Shown here in pieces: positions 35,276 through 47,709 of a DNA stretch of 64,000 bases. The stretch lies in the NCBI GenBank assembly GCA_030844895.1, contig CM061233.1, positions 48,265,937 through 48,329,936 on the forward strand. Direction: 5' to 3'. The number at the start of each line of letters is the position of its first letter. The stretch's first letter is position 1. The stretch is from Ambrosia x helenae. Lineage: Eukaryota; Streptophyta; Magnoliopsida; Asterales; Asteraceae. Made by a program: the position numbers and the translations under genes. Under the pieces are notes generated by a model, which saw only the letters and a program-made list of their open reading frames with translations, was not told the DNA's origin and searched no databases.

Positions 35276-36847
35276 CCTTCATATTTTTTATTTCTTTTGA
35301 TCTTTAATTGTTCTTATTAATATTTAAACTTTTAAAATTCAAATAAATTATTAAGACATGCTTATAAATTCTACAAAAAAATATTTTATGATGTTTAACT
35401 ACTGATCTTTAATATCCAATTTTTATTTGCCAGAATTTCATTTATTTAATATGTATTTTAAATATTTCAAGTTTAATTACAAATAACTTATAAATTCTAA
35501 AAACATGTCTAAACGGTTTTAAAAAAATCCACAAAAATTATTTTAAACTTATAAATTAATAAAATTTATAAAACTAAATTTTCTTTTCAGAAAAACATTT
35601 ATTTATTATTTTTAATTATTTTATGCTCTTTTAATCATAATAAATTCATAATAAATTCATCTTCCACCATTTTTGATCCAAAATTTCACATAAATTATTC
35701 TTACTAATCTAGATCAGAAATATAGTTCTGTTTTCTGAAAATTTATGAAATTAAATATTTTTGAATATTATTACCATGTTTTGATTAATAAATTATAATT
35801 AATTATATACACTTTAATTATGAAAATAGTTTTATAAAAATTATTTTCACACTATAATATTATAGTACAACCATCCTTGAACATGATCTTACTAAAATTC
35901 TTTTCATTTATTTATTTTCTTAATTTCTTCACTTATTATTTAGTTAACTATTATTTTAAAAATAACTATTAAATGATCGTCGATCCCCAATCAGGAACCC
36001 TAGAATACCAATAGATTAGAAAATTTAGACTTTTAAATCTTCCCAAACACTTATGTTATTGCCTTAAACATAGGGCGATACTTGGAATTGTTGTGCCACA
36101 TTTATTCTATTTCAAGGGATTCAATACTATCATTAAGGTGAGTTTGCATAGCCCATTTTTTCTGTTTTACATTTTGGGGTGAAACATGTTTAAACATTTT
36201 ATACAGTATCATTTACTCATTCATACATTTTTGAAACTTATGATTCAATTATAAACATTTTATTCACTATCATTTACTCATTTTATCATTTGACTGTAAC
36301 AAAAAAGACACAGTACAATCATTAGCATTGATCAAGCCGCCTGTTTAGATTATAGCACTATAGGTCTGACAAACCCATCCCCCCGCATAAATTCAGGGAT
36401 GATTGATAACAGTTACATTTTTACTAACTTGTGAGTTAGGTCTCAGTCGACACAAGGTTCGCTTGTACAAAAGACGCATTGTTACATGTCGGACTCATAT
36501 TCTATCATTACTCATTATTATACTTCAACTATGATTGCTATACAACATATTGTTTTCAACTATATGCAAAACCTATGTATTCTCACCAACTATTTATAGT
36601 TGACCCCCATCTTTCCAACTCAACATGTTTCAGGTTTTACTTGCCATTTGAAGTTGTACAAGTCTTGGATCACATAGGAGCTTTGGACCTAGTTTATGTA
36701 AATCAAGTTTATGTATTTATTAAATTATATGCCAAATTGTAAATTGCTTAGTAATATACAACTTCCATTTAGTACCATGAGCTATTGAACAATCATCACT
36801 ACGTGACACCTCGATGTTTCCGCCATCTTTTGGGGTGTTACACACCT

Positions 36848-37777
36848 CAACACTTCCCTGGTTTTGTCATGGCGGGGGCTAAATGGATGAAAGGAAATAA
36901 AAAAGGCTAAGGCTCAAGATGGGTGGCTAGGGGTGGGAAAAATATATGGATGGCCAATGATAAAAAAAATGAGTAAGTCCTAAGTGCCTAACTCATTTTC
37001 ACACGCTCACCTCAAATATGGTCTTGTACTGCATAAGTCACACAAGTTCTAACCATGTCATGCTAACGGGGAATATCTCTCATAAACAAACGAGTGAGCA
37101 TGTGGGGTATATATATGTAATGGTATGCTCGATAAGGCTCAAAATACTCACATGTAGGGGTATGGGTTAATTAAGGAATCGGAGACACCCTAGACGGCTC
37201 TTTTGACTACCAAAACCTCCCTAATCTCCCGAAAGATCGTTGGGCGGACTCAAAAGATTTACAAATATTTTTGTTTCCAAAAACACTTTAAAAACGTTGC
37301 CTTTTTTCTTACGGTTCGCTGACTTCATTGAGGTGTTTTAAATTTGTAAAATTTTAAACACCTCAAATTTAATTTTCTGTGATATGTGTATGCAACGAAA
37401 ATAAGTGAACCAGTCAAAAGGAACAAGTATCCCCCCCCCCCTTTTTTTGCTCTCCAACGGTCTGCGTGCGGTCGATCCCCGCAGATGCGTCAACACGAAT
37501 CTTTCCTCGAGATAAACCTCGTGGCATAAACTACAATAGTTTATTAGTAACGAAAACAAAAATAAAATAAAATAAAAACAAGCTATTGGGTCCTAATGCC
37601 GAGAGGGCATACCTAGGTGATAGAAAATATCAAAGGGGAACGACCATACCTAATGGTTCTTGATGACTTTTCTACCATATGCACCAACCTCTCAACTTAT
37701 TATTCTAAGCTACTAATCTGGGCTACCTCCCGGTAGCGCCACGTTTCACGTCTTTGGCTGAACAAAACGTGTGGTGC
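36848..37777 (-). other. Non-coding region of element E between solo LTR G and protease tail
   Basis: No coding frame of note. It contains a C10/T7 homopolymer pair (37431-37447), which may be an unstable tract, and an inverted GCTACC/GGTAGC motif near 37721-37737. Confidence 0.5.
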
Positions 37778-40100
37778 TCAAATTGCTTTCTTCCTGGCTT
37801 CCGGGCCACTGTTGGTATTTTTCTTCCGTCTGCCTCTTTTTCTCCCACTACCCTTCTGACGGTTGTCCCAATACTCATCGATCCACTTGATGTTGTCAAG
37901 CCCCACTGAAGATTCGTCTGGTGGTGTCACTACCGCACCATTCGCTTTCTTTAATTGATAATCTAGTTGTTTATCAATAAAGTTGGCCATGTCGAACGGA
38001 TCGTTGGACACATATTCTTTTCCACCGGCGGTGTAGTGCAACTTCTTCACTCATATCTATAGTAGCTCGAGCGGTTGCTAAGAACGGTCGGATGAGAATA
38101 ATAGGAACATTATTCTCGCCCATGTTGAGGATGACAAAGTAAACGGGAAAAATAAATTTTCCTATCTTAATAAGCAAGTTTTCAACAATTCCCTCGGGTT
38201 TCTTTATGGTACCACCCGACAGCTCAATCGTAGTTGTCAAAGGTAATGGCTCGTCCAACTGGAATTGATTGTAGATATAATTGGGCATAACGTTCACACT
38301 CGCACCAAGATCGGCTAAGGCATAATTCGTCGGCAAGTTACCTATAGAGCAAGGTAGAGAAAACTTCCTTGGATCGGTCAACTTTGGTGGGATGCTTTGC
38401 TGGAGTAGTGTCACGCACTCCAATGCGTTACCCTTGATTGCTGCTTTGAGGTTCCTTTTGTTGCTCAAGAAGTCCTTGAAGAATTTTGCATACTTTGGCA
38501 TTTGTTGGATGACTTCTATAAAAGGAAAGTTGACGTGGATTTGACTAAGGAGTTCGGTGAACTTCTGGTATTGCTCGTCCATCTTCTGCCTCATCAAACG
38601 ACTTGGATAAGGTATGTTAGGCCGATATTCCCTTCGTATATTTTTTACGGTGGTTCTTGCGGCAGAGAAACTAGAGGATTCTGATCGATCGTGGGGCCTT
38701 CATTAACCAGCAGTGGTGAACTGGCGGTCAAGTTTATTTCTGGTGCGACAACATTGGGAACGGTTATAGTTGGTGCGGGTTCATTTTCAGGTGGGATGGG
38801 TGGTGTAACTTCTTCGTTAGTAGGCATGGATATAAAGGCTGCTATGAAGAGATATGGCACTCACATTTGCCTTTAGGTTGGTTTCAGTGTTGCTTGGAAG
38901 ACTTCCGGTGGGTCTCTCTACGAGTGACTTGGCCATTACGCCCATTTGTATCTCCAGGTTCCTGATGGTGTACTCAATTCCTTTAAGCTTTTTGTTGGTG
39001 TTGTTGAACTTCTCGTCCATCCGGGCTGCTGATGACACTTCGAGCTTGGCGAGCTTTTCATCCACGGATGGGTAACCATTATTTGGAGAGCGTTGTTGGT
39101 TATTTTTTTACTAAAGTCGGGTGGTTGCATGGTATTGTTGTTGTTTTCCATCCGAAGTTTGGATGATCACGCCAGCTAGGATTATAGGTGTTGTTGTAAG
39201 TATTGTTTGCGGGCGGTTTGTACCAATGAAGTCAACTTGTTCTACAGTGGCCTGAGGAAGAAGACTCCCGTCTTGTGGTTGCAACTCTGCTGGGTGATGG
39301 CATTGACTTGTGCTTTGCTCATGTGGTTGAGTCGAGTCGATAACGCCTCGATTTGAGCTTGCAACGAGGTGGTGTAATCAACTTGATAGAGGCCAGTCTT
39401 CGATCGTCGACTTCGAGGGTTGAACCACTGATAACTGTTCACGGCGATTTTTTCAATGAGATCATATGCTTCCTATGGCCTTTTGTTCCCAAAAATTCCT
39501 CCTGTAGTCGCGTCAAGTGTCTACCTTGCTTGGTTTGTCAACCCATTGTAGAAGGACAAAACTTGTAACCAAATTTCGAGTCCATGGTGGGGACATTTCC
39601 TTAGCATATCTTTAAATCTCTCCCAGGCCTTGTAGAGTGACTCTTCGTCTTGGCAAAAGGTGGTGATGTCATTTCTTAGTTTTGCGATTTTGGCTGGGGG
39701 AAAGTATTTTGAGAGAAGTTTTTGGAAAGGTCGACCCATGTGGTAATGGAGCCTGCGGGTTGCGAGTTCAGCCATGTTTTGGCACGATCCTTTAGTGAGA
39801 AGGGAAACATGCGAAGTCGAATAGCATCAGGAGTGACGTTTTGCAACTTGAAAGTATCACAAATTTTGAGGAAATTTGCGACATGAGCATGGGGATCCTC
39901 ATCAGGTAAACCATGAAAAGTGCAGTTTTGTTGTATCATGTGGATGACATGGGACTTTATTTCTAAGTGGTCGACATCAATGGTTGATCTAGCGATGCTA
40001 GGGCCCAAAGCATTGATGGAATGTCTAGCAAAATCAGAAATAGTCCTATCAACTTGTGTTATTTTTAATTTTTGTTCTTTCTTCTAGCTCAAAAATATCT
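37778..40100 (-). pseudogene. gag-protease of Athila-like element E, multiply frameshifted
   Basis: The gag core is clear from about 40050 (ARSTIDVDHLEIKSHVIHM, LRMFPFSLKDRAKTWLNSQP) and continues in a second frame (FQKLLSKYFPPAKIAKLRND, CPHHGLEIWLQVLSFYNGL) and a third (LQAQIEALSTRLNHMSKAQ). Further pieces follow at 39065-38817 and 38860-38645. The 38597-37974 frame carries the protease: ALADLGASVNVMPNYIYNQF and later RPFLATARATIDM. A last shift near 38040 leads to a basic tail (GSGRKRGRRKKNT) ending at 37778. RT, RNase H and integrase do not follow. At least five frame changes show long decay. Confidence 0.85.
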
Positions 40101-40249
40101 TTCAGGTTCTTCAAGAGGAGGTATGAGTATGGGAGAGGGACGCAAGTTCATACACTACTCGAGAACCTTTAAAATGAGATTTTTAACAAAAACACTAAGA
40201 AAAAGAAAAATGAGTAATTTTTAAGAAACCTTTCTCTAAAACAGTCGTG

Positions 40250-40267
40250 TCCCCGACAACGGCGGAA
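40250..40267 (-). promoter_or_regulatory. Degenerate primer binding site of element E (tRNA-Asp)
   Basis: TCCCCGACAACGGCG on the plus strand matches the tRNA-Asp 3' end with one mismatch, but the final CCA is changed to GAA. It lies six bases from the LTR end at 40274. Confidence 0.7.
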
Positions 40268-41131
40268 AAAACTTGATAGAGTTGGGTTTTTAAAAGACTT
40301 AAACTTTTTTTCTTTAAAAATGGCAAGTTCCGGTGGAAGTGCCAAAAGTGAGTGAAAAGAGAAATTAAGTCAAAAACTAGGGAGACACTTTCAAGTTTTA
40401 AATTTATAGTCTAAAACGATAGTTGATTAACGTTCTAAACCCCACACAACATGCAAGTGTACCTATCGTGTGTAGTATAGAAATGAGCAAGTACCGAGTA
40501 TCGAATCCAAGGACATGATTTTTTACTACTCAGCTTCCTAAAAATTACTAAAAGAGTTTTTAAAATGCGAGAAGAAAAGTAGAAGAGTGATGTAAGCTGT
40601 AAAAGAAATCAATAGCAAAACAAAGGTGTTGTTTCGGGATCTGATGTTGCCTGGTATGAAACAATAGTAGACTCTTATTAAAGTGGTGTGTTCAAGATGC
40701 GCATTACCGCATAACTATAAAAACGATTTATATACCTAATGTTATTGTAAGGATCTCCCAAACCGGTAAGCTCACATCTCAACAGTGAGAAGCGGATCAA
40801 CGAAGATTATGTGCACCCAACCCTAGAAAACTAACCTTCCAATGTTGTGATATAGACATCTAACGACTCTTAACTTTTATGAATAACTTGCCGGTGGTCG
40901 GAGCATGACCGAACAAGCTACCACTTAACATCATAGGGGAGTCGTGGCTATCCCACTCACGCTCATCCCCTACTTAAATTAATTAATTTTACAAAAAGTG
41001 ATTGGCCTATTACTAATTGTGCGGCAATATAGTAATGAACGAAAATAAGTCACAAACCATATTTAATTAGAAAAGATTATTTCAACACGGGTTCACCAAT
41101 TCTTGGTTTGCACCCAAGCTATCACATAGAC

Positions 41132-44100
41132 TGTCACACCATGCCAATGGCGGAAACACATGGCGCAACGCTCGAAAGCATATCAAAGTCAAGAATAACA
41201 CAAACCATATTTAATTAGAAAAGATTATTTTATTAAGATGTCGAAATGGGTACCTTGTTACAACATTTTACAAAACAACAAACAACAAATTCATACATGG
41301 GGTTTTTCCATCCAAGTCCCAACCCAATGGAAAATATTGATGAAACCCCGACAAGTATCTGACAACCCATATTCCACCGCACTAGCCTCATATCTATTCA
41401 GCACTTAGTTACCTGAAAGATAGGCTTAAAAAAGACATCAATATATAAAATATTGGTGAGTTCACAAGTTTTAGTTCCATAACAACAACAACATTTTAAC
41501 AATAGCAACATGTGCGGAACAAACACAATTAGTGGCCTTTGTAAGGAGTAGCTAGCTCCTATAAAACTATGATGACGAGCAATCCCTTGAGCCCATAACC
41601 AAACTAAGATTAATAATAATGCCCCGTGAGCATAAGTTGTTTCTCAGAAAATTAACAACTTAGTTCAGAATACGTGTTCCCCTGGCATACACAGTTGCAT
41701 AATCGACGCTATCGATTAAGGGTGGCCTTGTCAGCACCAATAGTACTATCCAAATATTCCTTCGGTTCTCGATTTCAACACACACGAGTAAATGGTTGCA
41801 GTAGCGAGGACTCACCCCTAGTGGGGTACAAACAATAAACCCAAGTACTCATCTTGCCACTAATCACATTTTAACATTTTAAAACATTTTGACATGTAAC
41901 AACATTTGACAAACATATCTTTCTCCCAAAACAAAACAGTAAAAAGGGGTCATGAAACTCACCTGAAGTACAGCATGCAATCACCTTGCAGTGAATAGCA
42001 AGTCCGAGATCAAGTACCTACGAACGTCCTAGTGCGTAAGTCACTAATTCTATAGCACGTGTTATCCGGCAAGTTGTACGCCCAACCCCCAACACCACTA
42101 TTACACACAATTCCCCGTTTAATTAAACATATGTCCTAGGATTGTTGGTGATGGATTACCCTTGTTATAAGTTACACATATATTTCCGTATTAATTAACT
42201 CACAATACATTATCCTCGACTCGACTCACTTTACCGTATAATTGTTTAAACCGTATAATTATTTTCCCATTAAATTATTATACTAGGATCGTGTCGATCG
42301 ATATTTCATCTACAACACTCAACTCGACTCACTTTACCATATATTTATTTTCCCATTAAATAAATATACTAAGATCTTGCCGATTCGACAACATATTTTA
42401 CTTTGTTAAGTTTGCATGCTTAACTTAGTTTTAAACGTGTAATCGTTATAGATTATTTACATTAATTCTCCCACGAATATTTTCCAACACATAGGAAAGT
42501 GTTACACATTTTTCACCCACAAGTAATCTTATATATTTTAGTTCAAAATATATATATTTTGATGTCCACGTTTGACGCGATAACATATATACGTATCTTG
42601 TAGGAAGTTATACAATATATACTTATCCGTCCATTTCTCATTTTGTCCGTTAACAAGTCGTAATATAAATACGTCAACATTAAATTATTTGTATTTATAC
42701 ATTCTCGCGTCCCGAGTTACACAAGTTATATATATATATATATATATATATATTGCAGGAATAATTACTTGTCGTCGTAATATTATTTTTCCTACATTCA
42801 AAATATATATTTGGCTATTTTTCTTAAATTCCCAACAACATGTGTTACTTGGAATATATAAAATAACTTTTGTATTTTCATACACCAAGACTTGATTATT
42901 TACTACATAAATATGCTCCTGCACTTTTACATTCTCGTAGATATAAAAGTCTTCGCTTTTATACAATTTCTCTAAGTCTTTTTAAATTACCAAATTATTA
43001 TAAAAACCTCTGTTTTTAAATTTTTTTCAACATGTTTGGTAATATATATTTTTATAAAATACTATTTTATAAAAATGCATTTATACAAAAATACATTTCT
43101 TGTAAGTTTGAAAATACTTTCATTAACAACCTTGGAAAGTTACAACTTTCCATTTCCACACTCAACTTTTCCAAAAGTCACATTTTAGCCACAAGTTTCC
43201 AAAATACCATTTTACACCCTCTAACTTTTAAAGTTACCAAATCATCACCTTAACTTTTAAAAGTTACATTTTCTACCTAGCTCTTACAAAAGTGACAATT
43301 TTACACAAAACTAGTAAACATGTTTTTGTCAAGTTTGTCAATATGAATTATTATTATGTTCCAACACTAATAATAGTCCAATATCATTTTTTTAGGGCTA
43401 ATAATATGTGTGTTTGGTGTGTTAAGTCCATAGAGTTCATCGTGTCCATTTTTAGTGTTTCAAAGTTAGTGTCTTTAAGGATGTAGTTTTTAGATCTTGT
43501 AACATTTTTAAGTTCCATCATATTATTGTGTTTTAGATGGTTATATTATGATGATTAAAACCACTTTTAAGTATGTTCAAGTTATTTTTATGAATATCAT
43601 CCAAAACATCTTCAAATACATATGTATGTGAACTTGTAAAAATAACAAAAACACTAACATTTTTTAATGAAAACTCACGGCCAAAGTGCCATGTTTATAA
43701 CCCCTTGTTAAACTTGTAAAAACATATATTATCTCATAATCAAAACTCTAGTTACATAATATGTTAGAATCTTTAACATGTGTAAGATTATATTAACTTT
43801 TTAACTAACAAAAACATTAACGCATCCCATATATAACTCACGACCCACGTATATCTTTTAACATTCTCATTTTAACCTTGTTTAGCATATGTGTTATTAT
43901 GTGAAAACTCATTATTTTAACCAATGTACAACTTACTTCTAACACATGTTAAATAAAAACATATAAACAAGAAGCAAGAATAAAAAAAACTTACAACTAG
44001 CACAAGGCTAGGGAAGACTCAAAACTCAAGTGGAAATGGGGTTTATGTGTGTCTTCCAAAGGTTAAGCTCCAAGTTTCTTGTACACACTAGATTAGGGTA

Positions 44101-44954
44101 TGGAATTGAGTGATTTTAAGAGTGCTTAGTTGAAAAACAAGGGTGAGTGATGTTAATATGGTGGTGGTCGTGGATATGTAGAAGGAAGGAGAGAATGTGT
44201 GTTCTTTGATGAAGTGTTGAGATTTTATGTAGAAATGAAACATTAATAAGACACACTTTTGTACTTGATTGGACAAAGATTAAACCATGCTTTCTACACA
44301 ATCATTTTAGCAAGATCCACAAACTACATTAGGGTGTCTTGTGTATGCCCATAGGTCGGCCACATGAAGCATGTGTGGGTCCCACTTTATTTATTTTTAA
44401 ATATCTCCTAATGATCTAGTTACCTTCTAATTGTTTCGGTTAAGGTTTTCGGGGTTTTAACGTGTGCTTATTATGAGTTATTTCGGGCACACAATTGACT
44501 CACAATTACCCTTAAACATTAATTATTTTAGCTATTGGTAAGTTATTTAGGCTTTATTTGGGTGAATTTATAAGTTTCCCGCGTATCGGGTGCGATACGC
44601 GAACTTTATTCGTTACCAGGAGATTTTTGTTTGGAGTTTCCATTTATGGTTTTGGAGTTCCAAAAACATAATATTTCTTGAAAATACCCTTTATTTTATA
44701 TCCTGGGTGTTCAGGATCGTTTTCGGTTAATTAATTGTTACTGGGTAATCACCAACGTCCGTTCTGGATAAGTTTATTTGCACTCGATTTCGCCGTGCTT
44801 TAAATTAAACAAATGCATTCCTATGCATCCTATGGGGAATTTGATATTCTCTAAAGGCTAAATTAATACAATAAATTTAGAATTGCACTTAATTACCGTT
44901 AATTACATATACTAATTACGTACGGAAACACGTTGATTTTTGCCGGATGTCACA
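41132..44954 (-). mobile_element. Solo LTR F (3823 bp) with target duplication TAGAC
   Basis: The sequence runs from TGTCACACC to GGATGTCACA and is bounded by TAGAC at 41127-41131 and 44955-44959, a perfect 5-bp duplication. There is no primer site, polypurine tract or coding sequence, so it is the product of recombination between two LTRs. It belongs to the same family as element B and provides the intact reference for B's damaged LTRs. The interior is AT-rich, with a (TA)n tract at 42728-42752 that B lacks. Confidence 0.95.
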
Positions 44955-45619
44955 TAGACCATGAAGCTAAGTCACATAACCAAGTCTTGGCTTATCACTA
45001 GGACCAAGTATAAAGACCATACCAACCCTAACTGAGATTTTGTTAGTAGAGGATTAAGCCACAAAGTGTGTATATTTCTATCCACAAATGGGCTAATCAC
45101 TACACGTGGAATTTGGTTAGCTTGCAAGTGTGAGGGTTGTTACACGCTACGGGTACACTCACAAGTCCATCCAATTCTTATCAAAACACCCACAAGACCA
45201 AATACTGGATGATTGATTAGTTAATTCGTTAAACAAAGTTAGAGTAGAAAGAATTATTAAGAACACAAAACATCACTTTAAACAAAAATAAACTATTTAT
45301 TCCATACCAAGTTCCTTCATCACCCTAGAACACCAAGAGAAATATAGCCTAGCATGGTTGATACAACAAGCTCACAAGGTTGGTTTTGTGTACAAAACAT
45401 GGTGAGGGTTGTATGGAGATTTCTGGTGGTTTTGGGTGATTTCGGGTCGTTTCTCTCTCGAATGTGGTGTTTATGGAGTGATCACGGGCTCCAAAGGACA
45501 CCTACAAGTCCCAAAGATGGCTGATACTTCGTGTAGAAATCGAAGGATTTGATGGTTTAGGGGATAGGATAGGATGCCAAAGTGTGGAGAGGAGGTCTCT
45601 ATTTATAGGCATTTCAGGT

Positions 45620-45957
45620 GGTGCACGCCCATGCTCCAAGATATTGCACGCCCATGTTCGACATCTGGTACTGTTGCAGAGTCCTTTCGTGCAGAAACTG
45701 TCTGTCTGCTGGTCTGGCACGCCCCCGTTCCAACAAAAGGGCACGCCCATGCTTGTCCGTTCGTGCAACCGTCTTGTCAGTTTGGTCGGTTCTAGAACAT
45801 TCCCGAATACGTGTTGACCTGAGCACGGTCGTGCACCTTGGTGGGCATGCCCGTGCACTCCTGTGCACTTGACTATTTGCTTCCTGCTGACTTGGAAATG
45901 TTGACTTGTTGACTCGAAACAGGTGCACGGTCATGCACGGCCTTATCGCGGACGTGC
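45620..45957. repeat. Cluster of GCACG/CGTGC motifs in the LTR of element E
   Basis: GCACGCCCATG occurs at 45622, 45646 and 45741, with GCACGCCCCCG near 45718, GAGCACGGTCGTGCAC at 45821, GGGCATGCCCGTGCAC near 45843 and GTGCACGGTCATGCACGG at 45923. The cluster starts about 200 bp from the LTR's 5' end, like the hairpin cluster in element C. Confidence 0.8.
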
Positions 45958-46151
45958 TGCTTTTGAATCAACTCTAAAAGTCTTCAATTCCTTGCCTTCT
46001 GTGCCGTTTTTCTCTTCTTTTCACTCCTCGGCCTCAAAACCTGCAATTATCAACAAAGAAAGATAAATCATGATAAAACTAAGATAAAAGCATGATTTTG
46101 GCGGAAAACGGATGAAAATACGTGTGTAAAACATGTAAATTCGGCACATCA

Positions 46152-46490
46152 GATTGCTTCTTGGTGTGTTTTTCGAAAGCCTTTAATTTTTCCATGACAT
46201 ATTTGAATGGCATTGTATTAAGATTGGCAAATTATTATATTGCAGCAACAATTTGAATGAACCTTTCTGGTACTGAGCCCAAAAGTTTACGAATCACTCT
46301 CTTATCATCTAATATATTCCCGAGACTTCTTTCTTGAGAAGCAATCTCACTAATATTTCCCGCATAGACATCAAGTGAGTCATTAACATCCATCTTTAGA
46401 GATCCAAATTCCAAATCGAGTGTCTGTAACCGCACTTCTTTAATCGTATCAGCTCCTACATGTCGAACCTTTAACGTGTCTTAAATGATC
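46152..46490 (-). pseudogene. Copia-type gag fragment (UBN2-like), interrupted by element E
   Basis: On the minus strand one reads TLDLEFGSLKMD, IASQERSLGNILDDKRVIRK and GSVPERFIQIVAAI, which match the UBN2/copia gag core. After two consecutive TAA codons near 46236-46241 the same frame continues with NLNTMPFKYVMEKLKAFEKH. It breaks off at the border of element E, so E inserted into this gag. No copia protease or RT is visible nearby. Confidence 0.8.
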
Positions 46491-47450
46491 TTTATTCCGT
46501 TGATGCATATGATCTTTGTTCTTCATTAATCTTCAATAAACAAATGAGAAAGGGCTGTAAATAAACCGAATGAACACCAACAAGGTCTTGTTCGTCTTCA
46601 TTCCTTAAGGAATGAGCGTGATCAGGAATTGTTCACGAACGCTTACCGGATGAGATTTATTGTTCATGTTCGTTCATTAAGGAAATGAACATGTTCAATA
46701 ACTATTCACGAACACTACCAAACACAAATGAACTCAAACAATTTTCATGAAAGCAAACAACGTTATGAACTCAAATCTAAACTTTTCATTAGACGAACAT
46801 ACATTCATATTAGAATAAAATATGCATTTTTCATCACTAAGATTACTAAGAATCCACCAAAAAAAAACATATAAGCACTTAATGTAATTATCTGAAGACA
46901 GTTGACATAATTATCAGAAACATGATCATCACAATAACTTAAGAAGTTTGTAAAGCTTTAACACAAACTAAAATTGAAATGGTCAAAAACGAGGGATGTT
47001 TGGGGATGCTTATAGTATAACTAGATTCCTAAATTTTTAAATCCTAAAAACAAAAATACAACATATAAAAACATTTAAATGAGCGGACACGGATGAACAT
47101 AAATGAGTGAATGTATATGAACACATTACCGAACGTTTGCGAACGCAAGCTTCGTTCATGTTCGTTCGTTTAGCTTAACGAACGAGATTTTTTATTCGTG
47201 TTCGTTCATTAATTAAATGAACAAACGTACACAAACTTCCCACTAAATGGTTCATGAACTTTTCGCTAAATGGATAACTACATTGCTACAGGTTTGAAAT
47301 CCTATTATGATAGGTTATGACCTAGACATTATAGACATGCATCTAAACTTCACCAATTGCAAAGCAGTACCCTGATATTCTATCATTGCTGTTTAATTAG
47401 GGCCTTTAGCATAAGTCAAGTGACATTATGGACACGTGTCTAAGCCTGTC
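46491..47450. other. AT-rich non-coding stretch rich in GTTCGTTCAT motifs
   Basis: There is no coding frame. Many GAACG/CGTTC and TTCGTTCATG motifs cluster near both ends (46585-46740 and 47115-47265) in opposite orientations. That arrangement suggests a degraded non-autonomous DNA transposon, but I could not define its termini. Confidence 0.4.
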
Positions 47451-47571
47451 TGTTGTGGCTAGAGGTGAGCAATGGCTCTATCCTATCATATTGCACCATG
47501 TCAGCGCCTATTTGGCAGAGTGATAAAGTTGTTGGTCGCTCACCTGATGGTGTTGTGGCTAGAGGTGAGCA
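47451..47571. repeat. 21-bp direct repeat, 100 bp apart
   Basis: TGTTGTGGCTAGAGGTGAGC followed by A occurs at 47451-47471 and 47551-47571. A GCTCACC inverted piece lies between. It is near the 3' side of the Harbinger transposase and may belong to its terminus. Confidence 0.75.
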
Positions 47572-47709
47572 GCAGCTTTATTCAGCTTTTTTTTATTTTT
47601 TTTTGTTTTTGAGACTTTCTAAATTTGTCAAAATTATAATATTAATAAAAAAATAAACTTAACTAAAAATTAGATTAATGTTTATAATAAACTATAAAAA
47701 ACTAAAAAA

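Larger units (their letters stand above)
34013..36842 (+). mobile_element. Solo LTR G (2830 bp) with target duplication CACCT
   Basis: The element is bounded by CACCT at 34008-34012 and 36843-36847 and runs from TGAAACATTACACG to TTGGGGTGTTACA. The right end is firm: it matches gypsy LTR ends with CGGAAAC-type sequence on the opposite strand. The left end rests on the TSD plus TG. No primer site or coding region is attached. The interior is AT-rich, with a (TA)n tract, (AAT)n near 34274-34290 and two tRNA-like box pairs. No gene is seen. Confidence 0.6.
33331..46151 (-). mobile_element. Non-autonomous Athila-like element E (gag-protease only)
   Basis: A tRNA-Asp-like primer site (40250-40267), a 5' LTR (40274-46151, split by solo LTR F) and a gag-protease region (37778-40100) mark an Athila relative on the minus strand. 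After protease there is no RT, RNase H or integrase, only an unrelated short frame and about 4 kb of non-coding sequence (less the G insertion) before LTR A. It would have depended on pol from another element. Its right border lies in a copia gag fragment. Its 3' LTR should lie left of the window, since everything up to 33330 appears to be inserted into it. Confidence 0.7.
40274..46151 (-). repeat. 5' LTR of element E (about 2.05 kb) split by solo LTR F
   Basis: Pieces 40274-41131 and 44960-46151 join once F and one TSD copy are removed. The minus-strand ends are TGATGTGCC at 46151 and CTCTATCA at 40274, giving a TGAT/ATCA terminal repeat. A block reading GTGTAGTATAG...TATCGAATCCAAGG (40470-40515) resembles one at the same place in the LTR of Athila element C (8930-8960), which supports the family assignment. 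No gene is seen; the short frames near 45500-45930 come from repeated GCACGCCCATG motifs. Confidence 0.7.

Noticed and set aside
45502..45934. Overlapping frames of 70-118 codons in the LTR of element E
   Set aside because: They run through the GCACGCCCATG repeat cluster in several frames and both strands, which indicates repeat-driven open frames.
47451..47571. Spaced direct repeats that could suggest a CRISPR-like array
   Set aside because: There are only two copies, the genome is a plant nuclear one, and no cas genes are present.
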